From: Cyanoderma ruficeps | Lineage: Eukaryota > Chordata > Aves > Passeriformes > Timaliidae | NCBI GenBank assembly: GCA_008694505.1 | Contig: VZDJ01006585.1 | Coordinates: forward strand, 12,082,251-12,146,250 | Length of the DNA: 64,000 bases | Reading direction: 5' to 3' | In this document: piece by piece, positions 1-13,505 of the stretch | Layout: each line of letters opens with the position of its first letter | Position numbering within the stretch: position 1 is the first letter of the stretch | Made by a program: the position numbers and the translations under genes | The notes under the pieces: model-generated | Told to the model about the DNA's origin: nothing | The model's database searches: none | Seen by the model: the letters and a program-made list of their open reading frames with translations, nothing else

Positions 1-3000
1 ATTTATTTATTTAAGTTCTATTATGTTTTCACACTTGGTCTCAAAGTGTTTCTGTTCAAGAAAGATTTTTTTTCTTACTGGAACAGATTTCAGTTCTCAT
101 TGGAAAGTTATTTTTACAAAAGTGATTTTGAATCAATGAAAACCAGTAAATATTGCAAAAGGAGAAATTCATCTGAACAGCCATGTTCAGTCAAGCCAAG
201 GAAGCCTTTTTATCAAAAAGCTATAGGAACTTGATTAGCTCATAATCTAAGGTTTTGCTTTTTTAATGAACTTCTAATCAAACAAACTCTTAAAACACAT
301 TCTTAAAAGATACGTGTGTAAAGTTCAAGTCCAAACAGGTAAATAGTTCAGCAAGTTATTTTCACCATGTTGTTTATAATAGATGCACCATTGGCCCAAC
401 ATGTCTACTTCAGACCCTTTGACATTATAAAATATATAAGAGGTCATTTCCTATAGCCCTGGACAGCATTTTATCTTCCCAAATCAACCATTGAACAAGT
501 AAGTGTGTATTTCAAGGCAATTCCCTGCCTTTCAGAGGTCAGTGTGGTTCAGCAGCATTAGACTTCTGTTTCTGAAGTGCTTTGAAATACCTCAGGAAAT
601 AAGTAGAAAAAAAATCACTCTTAGGTGTTGTGGTTTGTGTTGGGATTTTTTTTGTTTTGGTTTTGCTTGTTTTTTTTTTCTTCAGAACTGAAATCGTTAG
701 AAAAGAAAAAGTCTTTGCTGTCTTTGTGAAAGATCCATCTGTTGTCTTACAAGCACAATATGAACCACAGTCCAATCACATACATATACATATATATATG
801 TATATATAAAACACAGACATAGATACACACCAAAATTTATATAAATTGGATTAGGAAGACTAATTAAAACCATCAAATTTTGCTGAAGAAGAAGTGGTGT
901 TGGATTTATGTTTTCTAGTGGAACTGCTATTATAGATGTTTGGAGAAAACTTTATATGAAATATTTCCGAGTGTCACATTGGATTTGACACAGGTTCAAC
1001 AAATTTTAATTGATTCATAATGAAAACTGTCACCTCTTGAAAAGAATACAGCCGCCCACTTTCAGCAATCTAACTTTTGTTATTGTCTATGAACTTCAGT
1101 TAATTAAGTGTGCATAATAGCAGAGATTTCCATTTTAAGATCTTATGTGCTTTGGGAAATAGAAATAGAAAATAAGATGATAAATCCTGCATCCCTATAA
1201 GTCTCATTCTTATATGAACTGAATTTATATAAACTAAAAATAGTTGGAGCTTGACTACAGTGTATTCAATGTTCTAATAAGGTTTAAACACTTCATATAG
1301 TCTTAGCTTTTATCATGTTAAACACTTAAAAATTTTGCTTCAGACTTTAAATTGTTTTTTCCATACAGATGAAAATAAATAAACCCATAGAACATGATGT
1401 GGAAACATTATCTTGTGATATGTCTGTGTGGGACAACATTTTCTGTTATCCATTGCCAAGTAAAATGACTCCTAATGGATACAGTAAACAACATATTACT
1501 GCTTTCCTGTGTTTTCTCTTGCTAAATCATAAACAGTGCTATCTCAGATGTATAAGATATGGCACTAAGGTTTTTTTTTATCAGTTCTAAAGAACAATTA
1601 ATAGAACATATAATTTTCTCAAAAATAATCTAAATTCTGTATCTGCACCTGTCTCATTCATTACTCCTCTCAGGAAGTTGAGGAAATTAGGCTGGAATGT
1701 CCCATTTTTAAATAATGACTTAAACAGGTCTGACTTGCACTATCTATCTCATTTCTTTGCTTCCTTTTATAATAAAATATTCTTGTCCTATGCTTATTAA
1801 TTTTATATGTGGGCATAATTGAGATAGGTGTATGAAACTTGACACCTGCATGAACTCTTCTGTATTTTTGAGTCATGATGCAGCTGAAGACATCAAGAAA
1901 TATCACTCCTTTTTCTCAGCCTCTGGCAGATTTAATAAATATCCTCTTCACCTGAACCAAGCTGACCTTTTTTCCATCATGTAGGGAATTAACTACCAGT
2001 GATCATCCCAGGACTCTAGTTCATTAAAAAGCACAAGTATCATGAGATGCCTGATTAAGTTATTACTCTAAAACCAGACTTAGCATTCAACATCATACTA
2101 TTGTTTTAGGTAAAAATGCATCTCACCAAATGCATATTGACCCGAATGTAGGTTAATAAATGCAGAGATAAATTCACTATACAATTCAAAAAATTTAAAT
2201 TCCAAGTCATGATTTGAGGACTTCTTTGGTTTCAGAGAAATATGTAGAGAAAGCATATAGAACTCATTAACCAAAGCATCAGTTTTTGCTTACAGTTTCT
2301 CAGAAATTATTCATTGTGCTGAATTTAAAGCTAATACCTTAATATCTAAGAAAATTAATTACATTATGGCTTTTTCAGTCTGACTGTTGGCCACAAATGA
2401 AGGCAGCAACAGGTTTCTATAAAATTAGAACTTTCTGAAATTTATTATAGTCTTCAGCATTCATATAAATGTTTCTGTTAAGCCCTCCCAACAACATGCT
2501 GTATCTTGGCAAGAAACCAGCAAGTTATGATAGCTGCCTGATATTAATTAATAATTTAGCCTTTACAATTGTCCTGGCTTTTATCCTAGAAGTGCTTTTT
2601 TATCTGTGAGCCTTGGCAGTTTGTTAGCAGATGCACTGCAGGCAATTAGAAGATGTCATCTTCATGTGGCTTTGCTGCCTGTTCACCTATTTAATAAAGC
2701 TTTTTTATTGCTTGCATTTGGCTTGTGTTGGAACAGGAACAAAAATATTTGCATCCTAAGTAAGCTATAAATGCCTCGCATCGGCTTTCTTGCCATAGGA
2801 AATATATGTATTGGAGTAACTATTTAATGGGAATACTAAACATGAAGGAAGAGATTAAGTTCTTTATTTGATTTCTGTAACACATATTAAAACATAGAGT
2901 CAAAAGAGGTTTTATGTGACAGCCTGGTCATTTATCTATCCTTTTGAATAAAACAATTTGGAGATTATTTTGTTAAAATAACTTCAATTGTTTTAGGTTT

Positions 3001-6000
3001 TCTTTAACAGTGGTGCTCTGGATATTTTTCTCCTCTCTCTTATTTCTTTTGTGTCTATTATCTGAAAGAGAGAAGCCACAACACAGTGAATAAGTTGAGA
3101 TGTATTTATCATATATAAAAAACTTGGAGAAATATTTGCAGATTCCTAAATATTCCAAAAATTCCAAGTGTTCACACTAATTTTAAACATGTTTTGAAAA
3201 GTCTAATTTTAAATTATTTTAGTATACTTACTGTTTAAATGTGATCGTATGTTGTTTTTCTCACAGAGGCTATTTCCCTGCCATTTTTGGGAAGGTATTT
3301 GGGGCACAAGCTCATTGACATGAGTTAGGGTATATTGTACACAGAAAAAGTAGTTTGCAGTTCTTGATACAAAAACTTAATGTTCTCCAGCTGTGTAATA
3401 TGCATTACAATGCACAGAACCGTTATTCTATAAAAATATTTTTTGTGTGATCCATCCATATGGATGCATAATATGTATATTATTTATACATGAATGCAAA
3501 ATTTAAAATTGTTTAACATATGATAAACTATCTGTAAAGTCAGTTTTAGCATAACACATAGTCCCAAATACTTGTCAAAATACAGTTTTAAAATAAAAAC
3601 CAGCAAAATACCCTCTTTAAACTCCTTATCTTATCTAATGTATGCAAATATAAATGCAATCAAGATGTACTGAAGGATGACTGTGGAAACTGACAGTGAA
3701 CATTTGTTTTAAAATACTTGACCAAATAACAATGAAAAATTCTAAACTTTATGTTTTCATGATCTGCAGAGGTCATTTTATGGAGGAAAGCTGAAACATT
3801 CATTGAATAACTAGCTCAGGTCGTAAAAAATCTACACAGATTTTCTTCTATATTAATTCTATAAGAATACAATTTCATAATTATAGAGTCTTATGAAAAT
3901 TACTCTAGCTTTAACTTTTACAGAGCATATGAAAATTATAGTTGAATGTATGCCAGTGACCTCACAGTGAAAACTGAGTCAGCAGAGAGCAGTAACTTGG
4001 AAATGCTGAAGAAATTGTTAGTGGCAATTAAGCTTCAGGATGAGTATAAAGCTCACAAAGACAACAAGTGCATTTTTATTTATATATTCAAGACAGGAGA
4101 AGTGACGAAAAATACTATTTCTCTGTATTCTCTTTAGATCAACAGCGGCAGCTAGATGAAACTATTTATGTTACGTGAAAATGTAAGCATAAGAGCTTTC
4201 ATCTGGAGAAACCATTAACTGGTTGGTACATACTCCCTTCTGACTAAATCACAAGGAACTTTCTACACCTACTTGTAGAGGAGTTCTTGGCCCATTGTCT
4301 CTCACCTCTGCTACTATGAGACCAGATGAGGGAACCTGACATGAAAACTTGCCTCGTCTTCAGCAATTTCTACAGTTTTACCTGGACAGCATACAGTAAG
4401 GACAAAATTTGACCTAGTTTTAAGCCGATAATATTTATTGTTTTCAAGAGTAATGGTTAACAGGATTCAGTACACATTGGATTGATATTTTTGTGTCCTT
4501 TTAGTTTTTGAAGTATCACAAATCTCTGCATTTGTTGCAATAATCTATGTCAGAAAAAAATAAAACCCATTCATGTTTCACATATTAAGCAAACAGATTG
4601 ACTGGAAATATATTGAATTAGCTACCTATATTTTAAATATTTTCATTATGATATATTTTCTTGACTAATAAATTTGTCAGTGTCACATAGTGGTTCTGCT
4701 TAGCCCTGTTGTTTCTTCCATGATGAATGACAATATGTTCCTGACGGACAGAGTATGCGAAAATAAAAAGCTACATGTTTATACTGCTGAATTTTTTTTA
4801 CAGGATATAAAAAAATCATGAAAACAACAAACTACTGAACCCATCTGCATTATTTTTTTGTTTTGAAGACTAACATTCCATTCAAGCACTCACAAAGGTG
4901 AATCCATCATTTAGCTGTTGTGATTTAAAAATTAGATATCTATCATAACCTGATTATAAAATTCTATGCACAAAACTAAGAGAAAATAAAGTAAAATGCA
5001 TTACAATTAAGAAATTAAAAAAAAGTGAAAATTATTCTGAATTAGATGCACTCATTTGATTTTTTCCCATGTTGTCCAAAAAACATTGTTAGAGCGAAAA
5101 ACATGCAAAGTGGAAACAAAAGCAACAGGATAACAAACAAAAGTGAGTCCAACTGCAAGCCAGTAAATATGATGTAAAAAACATACATGACAGTAATGGC
5201 GGCTTTGCTTGAGGCCTCTCTCCTACCCATAAGCAATACTTGTTCCACACAGTTGGCAGATAAAACAGGAAACTTGAGTTCACTAACTAATTTTTAAGAA
5301 TGATCCTTGAATGATGAGTCCAGCAGAGAATTGAAGTAATAATTGGGCAGAAATAATTCTGTAACGCTTCAGTTCCCTTATTCAAAATCAAGGAATGGAA
5401 AAAGGGGAAAAAAATGAACAGAGGGAAATCTTCTGATTGTTACTACAGAATAATTTTTGCATGGATTAATTGAATTCCTGTGTTGAAGATGCAGCTAAGA
5501 AAATGTTGCTTGGTGGCTCAATAGAGAAGTTTTTCTCTCTGTGCTTATTTGGTGCATGTACACATGCAAAAACTACAATGGCAGGACAAAACCAGTTATT
5601 ATGCCTTTTTTATTTCATAAAAGCTCTTCATAGAATCAGTGGAAAATACCTTTGAAAGTTACTAGTTGTAGTATATAGAATAACTTATTCTATAAAATTA
5701 ATCTTGTGGTTCTGCTTGTTCCTCTATCATAGCCAGATAATTAGAATAATTGGAAACATGAAACATGTAGTCTCTTTTTTTTTTTTCCCATCATATTGGT
5801 AATTGCACTGCTCAAATATAATTTAATGTCTTCTTTTGGGAATACAGAAATTTATAAGTGAAAATGCACTTTATGGTGGATATCCTATGGAATTTGCTCA
5901 TTTGCTACCACTTACACATTACATAGCTGAATTTCCATTTTGAGAGTTCTTGGTCATCCATTCAAAATCTTCAAAACCACAATAATCAGAGGTAATAATT

Positions 6001-6020
6001 GGATTCATTATTTGTTTCAG
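1..6020. other. Non-coding AT-rich sequence, no gene recognised
   Basis: No ORF here reads like a known protein. It contains an ATTT-type run at the very start, a G/T-rich stretch near 640-690, alternating TA near 785-810 and a T-run near 5775-5788. The interval 2380-2830 has a more complex, less repetitive texture (homeodomain-type TAATTA cores and some CpG), as conserved non-coding elements often have. That last point is an impression, not a measurement. Confidence 0.5.
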
Positions 6021-6112
6021 CAATATGGAAAGAGCTATTAACCTCCTGTTTGCAGTAATTTGTGCTGAGAGTTACGTGCCTGTATCTTTATCTACAATTA
6101 TGAAGGTGCATG
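6021..6112 (+). CDS. Candidate coding exon of an unidentified plus-strand gene
   Basis: I do not recognise the protein. A T-rich tract ending in TTTCAG at 6020 is followed by a 92-nt open segment, and then by a near-consensus donor, GTAAGG, at 6113. The frame has one leading base, 30 codons including an ATG at 6025, and one trailing base. The peptide begins NMERAINLLFAVICAE, which is hydrophobic near the start, and ends STIMKVH. The trailing base fits the frame of the candidate exon at 21274 (phase 1 to phase 1). The ATG could be a start or an internal methionine. Many acceptor/donor pairs arise by chance in 64 kb, so this is only a candidate. Its donor is the best in the window. Confidence 0.3.
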
Positions 6113-9100
6113 GTAAGGTTTCGGATAATAAAATCACTTCAATGTCTCAAGAAGCAGGTTAGAAAACATTGGCTGAAATTTGTTTAAAGGCTTCAATTAA
6201 AAAAAAAAATTGGACCATCATAACTTCATAACTCCACTTTCTGCATAAGATAGCCAAATATAAAGATATATGACATGAAGAAATTCTGTCACACCACATA
6301 AATTGTCTTATTGGCAGGAAGTGTTTCTGTTGTGGGGAGAAAGAAGGTCTTATAAATTTGAAATTAATTGACCCAAACCAATGAATAAAGCCAAAAATAA
6401 ATCTGTACAATGAAACTCTCAAATTAACTGATATGTTGTCTTTGTGGGAGAATAATACTTCTAAAATTATGTATTTAAAAAAATATGAAAGCTAATAACA
6501 GAAATGAAAGTTAGAAATCAACTTTAACAAAGAGGGGCACAAAAGTAATCATCTCCTTTGGAAAGGATAGGGGGGCTTTTCAATCTTTCAATCTTTAAAT
6601 GCAAAAATAAAAAAAATGCAGTGAGAGTATCAGAAGGAGAATATAATGATAAAAAAGGTTATTCACTTCTATCACATTGCCTAGAGGTGAGCTGGATCAC
6701 TAACACTAGAATAACACCCCCCCAAAAAAGAAAAAAAGACATTTAATTTGGTGTTGTGAAGGAAATCGGGGAATTGTTTAATAAGTCATCAATTGTGTAG
6801 AGACTATTATATAACAGTAAGGCCACAGAGGAAAGCTTACTAATTAGCTACCAGTTCTCCTGCAATACTTTAAGTGAAAGTTTCTGGGTTTTTTGTCAGG
6901 AACAGACAAGAGCTGGTAAAGTTTTTTTTTTTCCTGATGAAGACAAGATGCTCAATATCCTCTGTCAGGAAGCCTGCTTTATTCTTGATTGTGGCAATGA
7001 GCTGTATTACTGAGGAAATGCTCTGTACTTATACATTTGTAGATAGATGGCTTTAGATAATAGCAGGCTATCTGAGTAAAAGGTTATCAGAACTGTACTT
7101 TCTGTGTAACAGGTAGTGAATTTCTCATTCACTCAGTAAACGACTCAGAAGGTTGTGGTCTACTGAGAAAAAGACTCATCTGGCCTCTTAGGAGTAAGAG
7201 AAATTTCAAGGAGTTATGTGGATTAATTATCAGGAAAACACTTATTCTTCTGGCTGATGAAAAGTTAAGATGAAAAAGGAAGAAACCTGAAAAATATCAG
7301 GAATCAGTATTTATATTCCTAATGCTTAAGACTTTTAAAATTTAGATGAGGTATTTGAATGTTTCTGCTCAGCTCCATTGGCTGGTTTTCATAAAACACT
7401 AAATCATTTCAAGCGTATACTTTCTGCCTTGTTTTATTTTTTTATTTATTTAAGGAAAGATAAAAGACAAATTTTTCCCACCGTTGCACTGTTCATATCT
7501 TAAATGGGAAAATGAGGAGATTTTTTGTATTAAAAGTATATGCATTTTGCTTGACACACTTACAGTAGCAACAGTGGCTGCTTGTCACCAAATGAAATTG
7601 TCCACGAAGGACAAAACAAAGCAGACATCCCCTCTGCAATGGAGAAAGCAATATAAGAGAGAAAAAAAATTATTTTTTGTGATACCCACAAAGTCGCCTC
7701 TCTTCAGTGAAACCCATAACTCTATCCTTTGAAAATAAATGGCTTCCTCTAATATCTAAAGGAGTACATTATGTAAATTTTTGTAGCGTAGGCAGCTCAA
7801 TGAGTCAGTATGGGTGACATTCAGGATGAAGATAAAGCAAGTTAAACATACATTTCGGTGCCTGTCAGCATTTCAGATGCTTGAGAGTAGTAGAGAGATC
7901 CCAGTGGACAAAACAGTGTGATAGAAAACTGGAAAACAGGTACAATTTGTGAGGACAAGAATCTCAGATGGTATTAGACACTGATGCATGAGCAAACGAG
8001 CTACAGCCACAGGTACCTGAATTCCTGAATTCAGCCACCCCGTGGTTGCTGAAGGCTTGGTACAGTTGCCTGAGATATTCTAGAGTTGTGTCTGACCTTC
8101 AGGGGCTGCTTTAGAATATCATAGACCTCTTAATGGGTAGAGTTTTTTAACAACAGAAAAAAGCTCATTATATGTTTTAGTAATTTTTTTTAGCTAGCTT
8201 CGTAACCATGCAATTAAGTGAAAAGTTTTACATCCAGCCTGTGGTCTTCTAGAGCAGTGATTGAAGGCCACTCACTGTAAAAGAAGTTAATAATCAATGT
8301 GATTATGTGATATGAACATTGTGTAGGCATCATGCCTGCATTATATATTATATATACAAATGTGTATGTATATGCATGATAGTTATAAACAATTACATGA
8401 AAGAGCAAGAAATTACCTCTTCAAGTAATTAAAATCTTCCTAGGAGAACAAAACCAAATACAAAGTAATTCTCCAAGATTCATAAAATTCAGTCTTTTTT
8501 AGAGGAAACTGTTCCTCAGACATTGACTTTAGAAATAAAAAATTACATCAATACTGTAATCAGAAAATTAAAGCCTGAAGCAGGATAAGGAAATTTAATT
8601 GATGATCCTTATTTCTTTTTACTCTATGTTAATAATGCCTTCTATTTTCTACTGACTCTGCTAAGTTATTAGTATTTTATTAATAGAGTTCATTGAATAA
8701 TTCTAACAAATCTTTAAAACATTTTATGATTAAGTTAGTAAAGAGTTACAGTTAGCTAAAATGGCATTGGTTAACTCTATGGTAATTTATTAATGTTTGA
8801 GGAAGGATATTTAATAAACAGTTTACAACTAAGTCCCTGATTTCTTGAAGTGTTGATGAAAAGTAAGAGATTAACAAGGAATATGGGGAATTATTTTATT
8901 TATGTGACTATTTAGATGATCTTAGACAGTATTTTAACCTTTATAGAAGGCTGAGTAGGCTTCAACTTTTTCCTTTTTGGGATCAGACTGGGCACATTTT
9001 GGATGACAAAGATTTTCCCCATCCATTGTGTTTCCATGTTTAAAAAGTGTACTGAGATGCATTTATTCTCTGGGGACATGAGGATGCATCTGATTAAAAT

Positions 9101-12100
9101 ATACCAAGTGTATTTGTAAATAAATGTAAAGACTCTATCAGCTTAAACTGATATGGTGATGGTATTAACAACCATTCTAGGGCACTAATTAATCTTTCAT
9201 TTTTACAGCACTTTCCCCTCTCCCTAGTCCATGTAGATGCATCCTTGACCCTTTCTAAGGACAATAAAAAAGGATGCTGAGTTACTTGTTTCAGTATAGA
9301 AATAAGTAACTCTATAGTTTTGCCTACATTTTTCACAAAGAGAAATCTATTCAATTAATTGAAAAACTACACAGTGTCCAGATCCAGTAGTTTGTTTGGT
9401 ATAAGAAGCCCTACTAAAGCCAATTAACCCAAAAGTTTAAAGATAGAAAGAGACATACAAAAATGGTAAGGAAAATGCTGTTGAGAATGAATAAACAAAG
9501 AATTAACTGTACTTAAATCGTAATTATTACTTTACAGCTTTTTGCTTCAAATATTATTTTAATATATTCAAAATAGTTTGGAAATACGGTCTTCTGAGGG
9601 AATGATAAGACTTAATGAATGGAATTACTCTCAAAGGGAGCTGGTGTTTGGGTCTGACATTTTACTAGGGAGCTGAGAATAACTTCTGACAAAAAAGAAA
9701 TGGACAGATGCATGGATTAAAGTATAGGGCAACATTGACAGGAAACTGTAGATAGACATACATGAGACCATTTGAAACTTCAAATGAGACCCATGTTTAT
9801 TTATGGCCTAGTTTATATATATTGAAAACATTAAGGGGGTTCACATTGGTCTAGAAAGAGAAAGAAATAAAAATTGATTGCTGCCTGCAAAATGAGTTAG
9901 AGGAGAATGTTATCATATCTGTGTTATTCAATGCTGCTAATACTGAGGAGGTGAAGGTGTATAGCAAGGAGGTGTCTGCCTTCTCCGTATGCATTTAGAG
10001 ACAGTGATGAATGAACAGTGTATTCTGTTTCTGTTCGGATGGAAAAATCGTCTTAGATCATTGTTATTTACTCTGTGGACACCTGGAGAATAGGTCAAAG
10101 CAAAGTCATCCACTAGTTCTCCTACTAGAAGAACTGGGTGTCATTTCTACTTCCATAAATAGCTTTGATCCGTGGCTCAAACCTCTTGTGAAATGAATCA
10201 AAGCTTTGTATTTTAAATGTCACTAAAAAATGTCAGTCCCTCAACCCAATCTTCTTTCTTTCCAGTCCAGCACAAGATATAAATTCAAGCAAGATCTAGT
10301 CAAAGATACCCAGCCTCAAAACAGGATCTCATCTTTCTAGTTGTCCAGCTAATACACTGAATCTGGACATCATCCTTAAATTTGCTGCTCAAGATAGCAG
10401 CACAGTCCCAGCTGTGCATGGGGCATGGCAAAATCCCCTTGTAAGGAATTTCTATGTAAATAAAGGATTTTCATCTGGGGCTTTGATATTCCATTTTCAG
10501 AGGATCAGTCTCTGAAACGAAAATAAAAACCAGGGCTTCTGTAAGTTTTATTCATCTGCCTATTATCTCTACAGCCTGTCCAATCAATTAGGATTTACCA
10601 GATACAGACACTTCTGGGAAAAATTATATTCCTGCTCTAAAGAACAAAATCTTCTGAGAGGATTTATTTCTTTATCAATTGTGGGAGAAGAGGAATAGTT
10701 AGGAAAAGGAGCAGTTGCAGATAGCATACAAGAAATAAGATGCTATGCAGAGGTAGTACCTAATTCTGGTTGGTGGTCCTGCTTGGTAAGGTACATACTT
10801 ATGGCTTGATACACTCCAGTTGACTTTATAGCTCAGTGGGATGCACAGCCTTCCAGCTGAGAGCTGCAGCAAAATGGCCTTAGCAGTCAGCACAAGGTGC
10901 TGACAAAAAATGCTGTGTTTAGGCCTCTGTGAACTGGTAGTCCTCTCCAAGTAGGGACCTGTGATAGTTCAGGCTCTGTTTTTTCCAACATTTTATCTTT
11001 TCTTCCTGTTGGTTTGTCATAGATGGGTGTTTTCATCCATATCTTTTCTGAGTTTTTCCTTCATAATCCATCCAAAATATTTACAGCAGCTTTCCATGAA
11101 AATATAAAAAAGAAATAACAGCAATGAAAATCAGGTTGGATATTCCCTAGTGAATGAACTGTGAGTATTGACACTGCTCCAAACATTAACAGGGACTGAT
11201 CAAAAATATTTTTAAAAACCCCAAACAAACAATACTATAGTCAGAAAGAGAAGTCTGCCCTTCTATTCCTACTCCTTGGAGAGAAAATCTATACAATGTT
11301 AGGTGAGTGCAACCAAAGACTTATTAAACCAAAAAGAAGAAAAAAGACTGTAGTAAGCCTGGTCAGCAGAGACTACATAAATGAGTCTAACAGGGAGTTC
11401 TCTAACATGATTCATCAGAAGGAACTTATGGAACTCCTAAAGTTTTTCATCCTGGAACTCAAACATAAAATAAAAATCCTTCTCTGAAAACTTCTGCAAA
11501 AAAGCACAAATACTTTTCAAATGCTTCCCATGAGCCACTAAAGGAGGAAAGAAACAACTCAGCAAGAGTTGTTACAAATAGTAATGATAGTCTAACCCTT
11601 CTAACCCTTCAGGATTTTTAAAAATACATTTTTCCATTAGGTAGGTATATTTCCCAACATCTAACTATAAACCAACAGCTTGGTCCCAGGAAGAGTCATC
11701 CTGTACACCAAAAACCCATCCCAGAGTGGCACATTATGATTTGTCTTAAGTGCCATTAAGAGTAAGGTCAGTTCTCACAATCCAAGATCAAACATACTGC
11801 CCCACTTAGGTGAAGTATTTCTTATTATGTACAATATTCCTACATAGTAAGGAAATATATGGCTGAAAAGAATAGCTTTGCTTTATAATGAAATCACAAA
11901 TCATAAAATGTTGTAAATCTAGTTGTCATACTAAACTTTTTTTTTCAAAACAACCAAAATGTTGTTTAAGGTCCTAAGATAAAGCTAAAAAAATATATCA
12001 AATTAGGAAACTGTGGACTAAAAGCAGTAACTTTTCTAGAATACGAGAATGTTGGACTCTGGAAAGATGCTGTTTTTATATCATATTGCATTTTTCCAGT

Positions 12101-13182
12101 GGCTTCCTGCACACTTCTTATAATTCACAAGTTATTATTTCACCAGTTTCATACTATTAATTTCTTGGTGATTCTCTACACTATAGATATTAAAAGTCTT
12201 TTTACAAGTAAAAAGGTTTTGGCAAGCTGAAATCACCTCTCATTTTCGCCTTTATCTTCATATTTGTTTCATATTTGTGGTTCAGAGCTTATTGAATACT
12301 TCACCAAGTTTGTATAAGCATTTCAAGTTTTGTTTCTGCCTTGAATATACTAATTTACATTACTTTCATTCTTACTGACTGATCAGAGATTTCTGTCATG
12401 TCTTACCATTGTTTTAGAGTATTTGGTTCTGCTGCCTTACTTATAATAGCTCCTTTATCAACATTTGCATAGCTCAGTTTTCTCTTTTCCTGCCCTTATT
12501 TATTTATATGATTGAAGAGCTTTCACTACTTGTTTTAATTTTCTTTCCAAGTTTCAACTCAACTAGGCTTTTGTCCACTCTTGTTTTATTTTTGCCTTTT
12601 TTGATCTCTGAGACAGAGCTCTCCTTGCTGATCAATCCCTCTTTTTATTCCTTTTATGTAGTTTATTCACTCTTCATATCCTATGTGAGGTGTTTCTTCC
12701 TCCAGAGAAGGCTGTAGCTCTTTCCTGCTAATTTTTTTTTTCTCTTGCTTGCAGTACAAACTTCAGATAGTATTTGCACCTTTGACTTTATTCCATGCTG
12801 CCACTAGGTTCGAATCCTTGAATTATCCGGTTCAGTAAACCCTAATAACTAATTTCTTAGTTTCCTGAAATTTGCTCTTCTAAAACCCCTGAATTCAGCC
12901 ATACATTCATTTTTGTTTGTGTTACAATTTAAAGTGAACTGAATCAGCTTATTATTACTCAGTATAAGCTATTTTTTAACAACCAGTCCCTGTACTTCTC
13001 TTTCTTTCTGCTAACTTAAAGTAACTCTAAAGTAGCCCCAGCACCACTTTGCCACTTCATAAACTATATTTTACATAAAATTTTCAACTGATGCTTTCAA
13101 ATATATTTAAGACCCCCTGATACCTATGGGGGCACTTCTTTTCATATGAATGTCAGAAAATTAGTTGCCCACATCCATGTGC
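6113..13182. other. Non-coding AT-rich sequence
   Basis: No repeat family or gene was recognised. Several acceptor-like pyrimidine tracts occur (for example before 10501 and 12753). The short open segments after them lack a convincing donor or a compatible phase, so they are left out. A mixed TA/TG repeat lies near 8335-8375. Confidence 0.5.
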
Positions 13183-13505
13183 TCCCTTCCCTTCCCTTCC
13201 CTTCNNNNNNNNNNNNNNNNNNNNNNNNNNNNNNNNNNNNNNNNNNNNNNNNNNNNNNNNNNNNNNNNNNNNNNNNNNNNNNNNNNNNNNNNNNNNNNNN
13301 NNNNNNNNNNNNNNNNNNNNNNNNNNNNNNNNNNNNNNNNNNNNNNNNNNNNNNNNNNNNNNNNNNNNNNNNNNNNNNNNNNNNNNNNNNNNNNNNNNNN
13401 NNNNNNNNNNNNNNNNNNNNNNNNNNNNTCCTCACCTCTCCTCTCCTCTCCTCTCCTCTCCTCTCCTCTCCTCTCTTTCTTTTCTTCTCTCTTTCTTTCT
13501 TTCTC
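13183..13505. repeat. Compound pyrimidine microsatellite interrupted by an assembly gap
   Basis: The left flank is CCCTT units (13183-13204). It is followed by 224 N (13205-13428), then CTCTC/CCTCT units to about 13475, then CTTT units to about 13505. The repeat unit differs on the two sides of the gap, so the array is compound. One strand is entirely pyrimidine. Long ORFs computed across the gap in this interval are artefacts of repeat sequence and N. Confidence 0.95.
13205..13428. other. Assembly gap (224 N)
   Basis: This is a run of undetermined bases inside a pyrimidine microsatellite. Its true length is unknown. Confidence 0.99.

Noticed and set aside
1370..1490. Open frame beginning with ATG after TTTTTTCCATACAG
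   Set aside because: The donors are weak and the end phase does not fit the candidate at 6021.
10501..10540. 40-nt segment with strong acceptor and a GTAAGT donor
   Set aside because: Very short, and its open frame is not compatible in phase with the plus-strand chain; probably a pseudo-exon.
12753..12836. Open segment after a strong pyrimidine tract
   Set aside because: Good acceptor and 27 open codons, but weak donor and no compatible neighbour; such cases are expected by chance.
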